DNA of 64,000 bases. Origin: Heliopora coerulea (lineage: Eukaryota > Cnidaria > Anthozoa > Scleralcyonacea > Helioporidae). The translations under genes and the position numbers were made by a program. Shown in pieces: positions 49,858-58,278 of the stretch; position 1 is the first letter of the stretch; each line of letters starts with the position of its first letter. A model generated the notes under the pieces. That model was not told where the DNA came from. It saw only the letters and a list, made by a program, of their open reading frames with translations, and made no database searches. The stretch covers positions 1,577,501-1,641,500 of the forward strand of contig JASJOG010000063.1 of NCBI GenBank assembly GCA_030142905.1. Reading direction: 5' to 3'.

Positions 49858-52551
49858 TTATTTCCTTTGATATCTGTATATACACGTCATTCAACCAGGT
49901 CTCACTCGGAGACCTCAGGCTGGAGATGGCTAAGCGATGATGGTCCTGCTGGTATGTTCCTTGAAAGCTGGTCACGACCAGTAGCCTAAGGTTTCAAGTC
50001 AATACTCGAATGTTGTCCTCAATATTCTGGCAGTTCCAAACAGGGCAGTTTTCAGGCCAGTTATTACCCCGACTACTTCTACTTTTTTGATGGATCAGAT
50101 CTTCTTCAATTCCCTTTTGAGTTCATCATACTTTTCAACCTTTTCGTCTTCTTTCTGCTTCACCCTATTATCTGCTGGGATAGCTCTATCAGTAATTAGA
50201 CATTCTTTGTCCATCTTCTTCACTTCTACAATATCAGGCGCCTATGTTCTATTACATGGTCGGAATGAATATTAAAATCCCACAAGAGTTTGACGTCTTC
50301 GTTCTCCATAACGCTTTCCGGTTTATGTTCATATCACGTTTTCTCACTCTTCAACTGAAAAGCTCCACTTAGTTCCCAATACACAATGCGGACCACATTT
50401 TTAGACTTAAACTCAGTCTCGCACGACCTTGACTAGTTGAATATTTTTGTAGGTAATACTGTCCTTTCCTAGCTGCTTCTGGTATAAATATTCACAGAAA
50501 ACCGACTCATTTGGTCACGTTCCAAACTCAAAAGAAAATAGGGGATTTTGTGGTATTTTTTACGACCTCTCACCGAAGGTATTGAACTTTGAAACTATTC
50601 AATGTGGAAAGTTGGGAGTTATGAGAGTTCTGTTTAATAAACGATCGAAGGAAGAAATAAACGAATAAAAAGAAATAGCCATACTGACCTCCATTATTTC
50701 ATACAAGAATTCTTTAGGAAAGAAGAAAAAGGAAAAGCACCATGTTTTAATGACAGTATTAGCAGGACAAGCGGCCATTGAGGCTCAGTCACTGGAGGAT
50801 GAAGAAATCGTAAATCGATGTATGAGTTTATTGAGAAAAATGTTTCCAGAAAAAGTAAGTGAACGTACATCACAACCCGTACACAGTTATCCTATACCTT
50901 GTAAATATAATTAAATATGCAAACTCTTTGTATTCATTCCTACCCTGAAGATGTCGCGCGACTAGCGACGAAACGTCAGTCTCTAACCCTAACCCTAACC
51001 CTAACCCTAACCCTAACCCTAACCCTAACCCTAACCCTAACCCTAATCGACGAAACGTCATATCTCTTTCCGTGAGAATTTTGGGCTGGGCTCTTATTTT
51101 CATTTTACGACTTCGCTTTCCGCCCGGTAAATCGCTGATAACTATCTGTACATAGTTGTTCAAATTGCGCCGTGTCAAATTGAAGGATGGAGGAGGGTTC
51201 TTTAGAATGAACAGTTTCGTATGGAAACAGTTGGTTTCGTCTTTTTGCAAAGGAAGTAGACGAAAATAAAATCAAACCGTTGATTAGAAGTGATAGTCTT
51301 ACGCCAATCAAAATATCATTAAGAATTAAAGATAAAATTAAAATTGGTTAGAGTTATGTTTCATTATTACATGATCGTACTCTACAATAAATGTGACAGA
51401 TTCAGGGTCACCTGAGTGAGTTGAACCATCATCGTTCTTCATGACGCTGAAGAAAAATCACTGTAATACTTTGTTTTCCAGCAAGTTCCCGAACCGCTAG
51501 TATATATTGTCACACGATGGGGGAACGACCCATTCTCAAAAATGGCTTACTCATTCGTGGCTAAAGGAGGGACTGGTGATGATTATACCACACTTAGTAA
51601 AGACGTGGATAAAAAAATCCATTTTGCTGGCGAGGTAAGGTATATGCCATTTGGCTGACGTCTATTTTGAGCCATTGCGCTGTTTTGCTGTGCCTGGGAG
51701 TGAACGCACAGTTTAGGAGAGATGAGACATGGGTAATAGATCAGATTCTCATGACTGTTTCCGACAAGTCGGCATGTTTGGTGCTTGTTATCAGTGACCA
51801 ATTTAGAGTACGTGTTGGTGTCGGAATATTACCATTTTTGACGAAGTAAGATTTGAAGATGTTAGGGTCTACTTACACGTACATGATTGTTGTATACAAT
51901 TGTTCATCCCGGGCTATTCAATGTTGTCTCAAGGGCACAATTCCTGCATTTGATTCGGTCACTAACGGGAGACTGTCGTTTGTTAATCGGATACATCAGA
52001 AAAAACAATGGTATGCTGTAATGGCATTGTGTAAATGGACCCTTAAGTTACATGTGACAAGTTTGTTGGAGTATGATGGTCCTGTTGAGTTACCAGTCGA
52101 AGGGTCAAGGCATGATTCCTTAATTCAGTCGGTTACTTAAACACTTTTCACTGAACCTATAACTATTATGGTAATTTAAATTCAACGTATGTAAGCCCCG
52201 TTGATGAGCTTATTAGCTCTTGGGGCAAACGCAATAAAAATATGTTCAAATAAAAAAAAAAGGTGGCACAAGTGGTAGTGTAGCGATGTCATTAGCCCAG
52301 CGTGCTGGTGAGGGTTAGAGTTTGCGTCATAAGTATTTACCAACCAAACGACGATTGGCCAACATACGCTCTTGCGCCTTCTCTTTGAAATGCAGTTCCA
52401 ACCGTTAATAGAAGTACTGATGCTTTTTTCTCATTATTTGTTACAGGCAACGAACAGGCAATTTCCTCAGACCGTTTCTGGTGCTTACCTCAGCGGCACG
52501 AGGGAAGCCTGCAAGATCCTTACTGACTTACAAAACGACCAAGATGAATAA
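39862..52551 (+). CDS. KDM1B: KDM1B / LSD2 lysine-specific histone demethylase, complete, 19 exons
   Basis: LSD2 is a nuclear FAD-dependent amine oxidase that removes methyl groups from H3K4me1/2. The exons join in frame to 2403 nt, 800 residues. Order: a basic N-terminus, a C4H2C2 zinc finger (about 33-100; NGYTSRWYHM, EHFCNECFDHYYRSH), a CW-type zinc finger (about 108-160; CCDCGKWRQYPL), SWIRM (about 240-345; ILRGLVRIALIPRLQKI), then amine oxidase with the FAD motif VVGAGAAGLATARQL, EARDRIGGRV and HFAGEATNRQFPQTVSGAYL. Lys 624, in LGAGLIEK at the end of exon 15, aligns with the lysine needed for catalysis in human LSD2. Exons: 39862-40013, 40965-41054, 42278-42500, 42741-42794, 43370-43541, 44464-44572, 45122-45185, 45289-45465, 46176-46253, 46926-47060, 47668-47833, 47929-47987, 48073-48273, 48898-48972, 49515-49631, 50453-50578, 50708-50854, 51482-51634, 52447-52551. 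Exon 16 (FPSCFWYKYS, FGHVPNS) is recovered between transposon debris. Confidence 0.96.
41407..41769. mobile_element. hAT-type MITE with 8 bp target-site duplication
   Basis: A 363 bp element with TIRs CAGGCCCATCCAGAG and, at the right end, the complement of CAGGCCCACCCAGAG (one mismatch). It is flanked on both sides by ATTACAAT (41399-41406 and 41770-41777). An 8 bp duplication of the form nTnnnnAn is the hAT superfamily hallmark. It has no transposase, so it is non-autonomous. It lies in KDM1B intron 2. The intact duplication and near-identical ends suggest fairly recent insertion. Confidence 0.85.
42972..43105. mobile_element. Inverted-repeat element with about 40 bp TIRs
   Basis: CAGACATGGTTTTACACTGT and the following bases through CTCTGGCTTGAAAAGTTTTG are mirrored at the right end (CAAAACTTTTCAAGCCAGAG to CCATGTCTG), with small mismatches. 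The interior is A/T-rich and non-coding. It lies in KDM1B intron 4. Confidence 0.65.
44770..44935. repeat. Imperfect (TG/TA)n dinucleotide-type region
   Basis: Alternating TATG, TGTG and TACA words run through this part of KDM1B intron 6. It is a degenerate microsatellite. Confidence 0.5.
46000..46085. repeat. Hairpin with paired CTTCGCTCGAAAC motifs
   Basis: GTTTCGAGCGAAGGCCC on the left and GGACCTTCGCTCGAAAC on the right form an inverted repeat across a short loop. It belongs with the other GAAAC-type structured motifs in the window. It lies in KDM1B intron 8. Confidence 0.5.
46478..46545 (+). repeat. tRNA-like relic
   Basis: GGGTAGCTCAATGGTTAGAA is a good A box and D-arm and matches the tRNA-like core at 53194-53264. 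The B box is damaged (GGTTACGTTAACG), so this is a decayed SINE head in KDM1B intron 9, not a working tRNA. Confidence 0.45.
47183..47360. mobile_element. MITE-like element with CCGGTCCCCTTAT ends
   Basis: CCGGTCCCCTTATTAAG on the left pairs with the right end ATAAGGGGAACTGG, and a second inner pair (CTACCAGAAT / ATTCTGGTAG) supports one palindromic unit of about 175 bp. It is non-coding and lies in KDM1B intron 10. Confidence 0.6.
49817..49860. repeat. (TTA)n microsatellite
   Basis: About 14 perfect ATT units, next to the left edge of the LINE fragment in KDM1B intron 15. Confidence 0.85.
49893..50400 (-). pseudogene. LINE 3' fragment, C-terminal reverse-transcriptase ORF, broken
   Basis: Read on the minus strand, the segment encodes blocks KPESVMENED, LLWDFNIHSDHVIEHRR, then after a frameshift VKKMDKECLITDRAIPADNR and VEKYDELKREL. 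These resemble the C-terminal tail seen in many non-LTR retrotransposon proteins of cnidarian genomes. Several stops and at least one frameshift make it dead. It is inserted in KDM1B intron 15, antisense to the gene. Confidence 0.65.
50983..51046. repeat. Interstitial telomeric repeat (CCCTAA)n
   Basis: About 10.5 perfect CCCTAA units, 64 bp. This is the animal telomere sequence TTAGGG in reverse complement. It is flanked by direct copies of CGACGAAACGTCA (50966-50978 and 51048-51060). It lies in KDM1B intron 17. The minus strand reads as a Leu-Gly repeat, which is an artefact. Confidence 0.95.
52262..52325 (+). repeat. Truncated tRNA-derived SINE head
   Basis: GGTGGCACAAGTGGTAGTGT matches the head of the SINE at 21396-21118. 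The B box (AGGGTTAGAGTT) is degraded and the body is missing. It lies in KDM1B intron 18 after an A-rich run. Confidence 0.45.
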
Positions 52552-52810
52552 TTACAATACCTTGTCAACGCATTCGCGCACTCAGGTCAAACCTTTTTAC
52601 TCCTCTGTACATACCTCATACTCAACGTGTACACCGAAGGCACTGGTTGTCCTAAGTGATTTCACTATCCACGACATATCCTCATGCGAGACACAATGAC
52701 CATTCAAACTGCGTTATCGCATCAAATTCTGTTGACGTGATTAGTATACGATTTGAAGTTATTACACTCTGAATTTGCAAATAGCTGGAGCTTATTTTTG
52801 AAAGGGAGAA

Positions 52811-52816
52811 AATAAA
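52811..52816 (+). promoter_or_regulatory. Polyadenylation signal AATAAA, KDM1B
   Basis: AATAAA 260 bp downstream of the KDM1B stop, followed by a T-rich stretch. It fits a normal 3' end. Confidence 0.5.
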
Positions 52817-53141
52817 GTAATTTTTTAGCGCACGATGTTTTTAATTCTTTCGAGGCGGGAGCTCCCCCTTTGACGATTAAAATCGCTTGGCATTTGCCAG
52901 AGTAAAATAATACAAGTCTTAAGCGCTGGATATTGTAAAGACTTTGTTTCGGGAGGTACTCTCCCGAAAAAATACAGCCGACTTTTCCTCGTAATTTCTT
53001 GGAAAGGAGGGGCATGTAATTTATGATCCTGGCCGTCATGGTGTCCATATTTGTTCTACTTCAACTAATAAACCTCGTTAGCTTCACATGAGTGTGGCCT
53101 CAAACATGGCCGTAATATTTTTCTCTTTGGAAACTTGTTTT

Positions 53142-53371
53142 TAAGGTAGATGAACGATCTTCAAGCTCGATACTCAGAAAATGATTTCTGTGCCCCAGTC
53201 GGGGATCGAACCCGCAACCTTTTGATGACCGTTGAGACGCTCTAACCATTGAGCTACCGAGACTCGATCCCCGTCTGCGACTCAGAAATCATTTTCTGAG
53301 TATCGAGCTTGAAGATCGTTCATCTACCTTAATATATCCAAGCTCTCGCTTTTCTCAAACATTAAACTTGT
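53142..53371. mobile_element. Hairpin element with tRNA-like core
   Basis: Two arms of about 47 bp (53144-53190 and 53283-53330; GATGAACGATCTTCAAGCTC) enclose a minus-strand tRNA-like core at 53264-53194. The core has a good A box (GGTAGCTCAATGGTTAGAGC) and B box (GGGTTCGATCCCC). The anticodon stem and acceptor do not pair, so it is not a working tRNA. The copy at 4079-4203 has the arms without this core. The arrangement suggests a Pol III-transcribable foldback or a SINE trapped inside a MITE. Confidence 0.7.
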
Positions 53372-53756
53372 TTTTCTTACTATGGCTAACGCCAGACGAT
53401 TTTTCTCGTCAAATATTGGAATTTTAAACCTGTATTTTTCCGAGATAAAAATACGTTTTGGCTCATCCCCTCCAGAAACTCTTAGATTTTTAGTAATTTA
53501 TGCTGGAATAGAAGTGTAAAACCGAGTGGTGGGAGATTGCTACGAGTGTTTGTGGCCGGCTCGAATCAAGAGTCTGGACACGAGTTTGGAGTTGTCAATT
53601 TCAAAACATTGTCCAAACTTCAAAGATTTTGTAGTATTTAGTTATAATTCTTGTGCGAAGTAATGAAATAATGCCAAAAGTAAGTGTAATTAAAAGATAA
53701 GTTACTTTGAAGACATGAAAAGTGCTCTCTAAATCTCCAAATTGATTGTCCTACAG

Positions 53757-53966
53757 GTCAAAATTCATTACACAATCGAAGGAACAACACAAGTGATCAA
53801 GACTTTGGAAGCTAACGTTGCCTCGCTGGCTTTTATAGCTCGAGGACTTCCTGGTAGTCCCGAGGGATACAAAGTATTGACAATTGAAACGGTAGAAGGA
53901 TCTGTTCTGAGTGACTGGTCACAATCTCCTCCAGAAACAGTCTACGTGGTTGGAGTCCTGGAGTAA
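53757..53966 (+). CDS. Orphan 3'-terminal coding exon, gene unknown
   Basis: An acceptor (GTCCTACAG) opens 69 codons ending in TAA: VKIHYTIEGTTQVIKTLEAN near the start, ARGLPGSPEGYKVLTIETVE in the middle and ETVYVVGVLE at the end. Codon use and the absence of low complexity look coding. A stop lies just upstream in frame, so it needs an upstream exon, which I could not find. It starts in phase 0, so it could in principle follow KDM1B exon 18 as an alternative end, but that would remove part of the FAD site. I do not recognise the family. Confidence 0.5.
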   Translation, partial: VKIHYTIEGTTQVIKTLEANVASLAFIARGLPGSPEGYKVLTIETVEGSVLSDWSQSPPETVYVVGVLE

Positions 53967-55058
53967 TACGAACTATGGAAAGGTTTACAGTGATCTATTG
54001 TCTATCACATAAATTCTGGGATGTGACCCCAAGAAACAAAAAAAACGAATTATTGTTTATCAAGGCATAAAAATTTGATGGACACTGTCGAAGATTTGAA
54101 TTTTTTGGGTTAATTATGGGCTGCTTATTTATGTGGGATCATCAAACATCGCAGCAATATTTTTAGAATTTTAAATGTTAGATTAAGATTTTCTGGATCA
54201 ACGAGAACTAGTTAATTTGATGAAGGTCACGTGGTGTAGATATTTTTGCTGTGAACATGAAAGTAATCAGGATAGCAGTATGTTCCATGATACTCATTTT
54301 GGTTGTCAGAATTATTTCATCTGTTGCTTCAATGGAGTTAAATTTGTAAATGTGACATTTGGATGGAAAAGATTTACTCTCTTCCAATGGAGGAACAATA
54401 CACCAATATCACACCCCATCTTTACAGCATCTGAAAGAGTGTTGCTGAATGAAACGGTCTTGTGAATGATCCAGGTTGTCAGGAAAATTTACATGTCTGG
54501 AGAAAATCAGGTTGAAGATTGTTGAAATGTTATCCTAATTGAGATAGCACCTGAAGACTGATACTCTGTCTCAATACTGATCTTCCTTGTTCTCCTAACA
54601 ATTATTCACAATTTGGGAAATTGGATAAAAACAGCCAACGTAAGGGCATCAAAGTTTTGTAAACCGATATTATTTTAGCTATTTCCCAAGCAGGCAGGTG
54701 TATGCCTTTTGGTCTTTATATGGCATTCTGCAAATAGATGGTAGGGGGTCTGTTTTTCACTCTTAAGTAGCCCAGCACCCCCTGACTTCCACGTATCAGA
54801 AAACATCTCTCCACCCATCCCATGAGAACTTTCTAGGCACACCTGCTCACCCCAAGCATAATTTCTTTTCCAATCCTTCCTACCCTCCACGGTGAGGAGG
54901 TGGGCATCTTAGGTCAGTGATAACGCTTTAGATCAAACAATTTTTCGAAATTTGGCTTTTGATCATGATAAAACGTAACAGTTTGATGAAATTTATCAGT
55001 TTCAGGAAACTGTAGGGAGCGTTTAAAATTGAAGGACTGGGTTCTAAAAATCTTAAAG
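53967..55058. other. Upstream of TUBGCP5, no gene seen
   Basis: AT-rich DNA between the orphan exon and the TUBGCP5 start. It should include the TUBGCP5 promoter; no core motif is clear. I see no repeat of note. Confidence 0.45.
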
Positions 55059-58000
55059 ATGGCGCCCATTGCTTTAAAAGATAAACGAATAGAAGGACTG
55101 ACAAAACAGCTCGTAAAGCGCTTCATATCTGGAGAAGTAAGTTCATTTTGTTGAAATCACATAGTGTAGAAACTTACCTGCTAAGAAAATCCCAATCACC
55201 GTTTATAGTTATCAAAGAAGAATGTTCCAGTTGCCCTCCAATTTGCCTTGTCAAACTTCAGGTAATTTTTTTGCCAATATTGTAGAACTTCCAGTTTGGT
55301 TTAAAAGTGGATATTAAGGTATATTAGTATGTATGAATAATTTATGAGCATGCTTGCGTCCATGCATATCAGTGAGCCGGTGTAAATTCAACATTTTGCG
55401 TAAGTGACTTATATTCATTTTGTATAACTTAATATTATGGTGTATAGCATTGCAAGGTTACGAAACACACGATATGTTTCGAACTGTAACTTTTGGTATA
55501 GTTAGATTCCCGCGTTCCTATGTATCTGTTCCTACAGGTATCACAAATTTCTTGATGTAGACAGCAACAAAGTGGAAAAAACAATAAAAGGGTGAGATAT
55601 TCCATGACATTGGTCTGTTGACTGTATTATTATTATTATTATTATTGTTGTTGTTGTTATTTTTATTGATATTGATATTATTAAAATCATATTTATACAG
55701 GTTAAAACCTGTTTTTTGATGTACATTAGCTGGTATCCTGATATATATCCTAATGTGTATATATACAGTTGAACCTGTATATAACGGCCACCCTCGGGAC
55801 TTTGAAAAGTCGCCACTTAATACAGGTGGCCGCTTAATACAGGATGACTGAAAATACTCCATGAGGGGTGACTTGGGCGTGGCCAAATTTCACCAGCACC
55901 TCACCTCATTCAAGAAAAGAATAAGACAAGCAGTACTATTTCAAACAATTTGTATTATAAATATGACATTTAAATGAAAGGTACTAGTAACGATAGAATA
56001 TATAAACCTAATGTCTTAAACAATTCTTTGAAAACAATTCTTTGCTTAACATACAATGTTTCTGTGACATCATATACAGCTCACAGGTTTGTAGGTAATA
56101 ATTACTGCAATGTTAAAAAGTCAGACAAATACGTCTGGCATTTCAGCTTTTGAAGCTTTTGTTTACAGAGCAAGTCGTTAACTGTTGACATTGTCAGTAC
56201 TTTCTTGCTGAGAGAAAGACATTTATGCTTCTTATTAGACATCGCGGATGAAGTAAAGTCCGAAAGTAATCACAGGCTGCTCCTTGAGCAGTATTGTTTG
56301 GGTTCAGCTAAATACTAGAACACATTTGTCGCCTTTTTGACAGCTACATCACTGGCAGAAGCTTTGAATGACACTCTGTTGTCACTACTCTGTTACAATT
56401 CTGTCTGAAATTTAAATGTCTATGGACCTTTTTCACGTAGATTCTTATATTTCGTGGGTACCATGCATACATGGGAATTTGGGAGCCGAAGGTCAATGAG
56501 TTGTTGGAACTGAAACGAGAGCCGCAAAATAAAAAGACACGAATGCTGTGGCAGTTGCTTGCCAAAAATGTAAATCAAGATCAACAAGATCTGTTTGCCG
56601 CAAGACTGCTTCAAAACCATATTCTCACCCTAACGCAATGATGGACAATTACGAAGTGATTGGTCATGTCCTTAAGTTGATGGCATTATGGCTAACCAAA
56701 TTTTTGAAACGGCCAACAAACAGTGGAAAAGTTGTTGTAAAGGGCAAGCGCATTAACAGAAGTGGAGGTTATGGCCTGGAAATCCTAGCAAGTGTACGTT
56801 TGAAGGCGATTCATTTTCAATCAAATGGCTGAAGAGAAACCTAGCTAAAGTGATGTTTCGAGTAGAGAATAGCGACACTGAACTGCATGCTAACAATCAA
56901 TAAATGTTATACAGTGTAGTTATATAGGAAATGTCTTGTTTGCTCACAATGTTGACAGATCACTTGAACTGAAGAAAGTCCATATAAAATGTGTTATGCG
57001 TGTTTACCTAAATGTTCTCGGGTTTCATTTCAAGGGTGGCCGCTTAATACAGGTAAAAATAATAACAAAAGACAGACATGGGAGAGGCAAACTGTGGCCG
57101 CGGCCGCTTAATACAGGTGGCTGCTTAATACAGGTGACAAATATAGTATTTCTATAGAAAAAACATCAGGACTTTGAAAACTGGCCGCTTAATGGAGGGT
57201 GGCTGCTTAATACAGGGCCATTACATACAGGTTCAACTGTATATATATCAGCTATATATTGTAGCTGGGTTAGATTAGTGATAGAGTTTGAAACATAGAC
57301 TTACATATAAAGGATAATATTAAAACTAAAAAAGGATGACATTCTGAGAACCAGACAGTGAGACACAGAAACAATTGCAATACATATTGACTTTATTCCA
57401 AGATTATCAATGAGTTAAACTCAATGTTCATCCCATGTACAGGAATCCAGAGTAAATATCTTATTTAAAAGGGCTGTAATACAAGCCATTGCTAGTAACA
57501 GAGTGTCATTATTAACAATGTCATGAAGAGGTCTATGTTTCTTTTTTTAGGCTTTGTGAGAAATTTTCAATTCATGGTCAAGGTCAAAAAGCAAAAGCAC
57601 TTACTGAATTGTGTGAAAAATTTGTGAATGGTCCTTTATTTGGTGAAACACAAGTCAATAAGGTTGGGAAATGTGATAATTACTTTGAAGTTTTAATTGT
57701 TAGTAGCTATCCATTAGTTCTGTAACTCTGTGTTGTGGCCAGTTGTTAACAAAAAAGTCATTCACTTGCTAAAATTTTGTTTCCACATGACATACTATTA
57801 CTAGAACAGAATACTGCAATTAATATTGTATATTATAACCTGTATATAATTCACAAGAAATTTAGCTCATGTCAAATTCATACTTATTATTGGATGCAAA
57901 GAAATCAGTTGCTAATTAAGTGTGGGTGGAGAAACTATAGAGAAAAACTCAGAACCAGAGTGATGATGATGATGATGATGATGATGATGTAGGTGATGAT

Positions 58001-58207
58001 GGTGAATGATGTAGGTGATAATGATAATGATACTGATGATAAGATAAGATAATGATGATGTAGGTAATGATGATGTAGGTGATGATGGTGATGATGATGA
58101 TAATGATGATGGTGGTGATGATGGTGATGATGATGGTGATGATGATAATGATGATGGTGATAATGATGATGGTGATAATGATGATGGTGATGACAATGAT
58201 AATGATA

Positions 58208-58278
<71 letters not shown>

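Larger units (their letters stand above)
52552..53756. other. KDM1B 3' flank
   Basis: This contains the KDM1B 3' UTR, a polyadenylation signal and the hairpin element with tRNA-like core. I could not find an upstream exon for the terminal exon at 53757. Confidence 0.5.

Noticed and set aside
50870..51250. Leu-Gly repeat protein
   Set aside because: It is the TTAGGG telomeric array read on the minus strand.
53194..53264. A functional tRNA gene
   Set aside because: The D-arm and T-arm look right, but the anticodon stem and acceptor stem do not pair.
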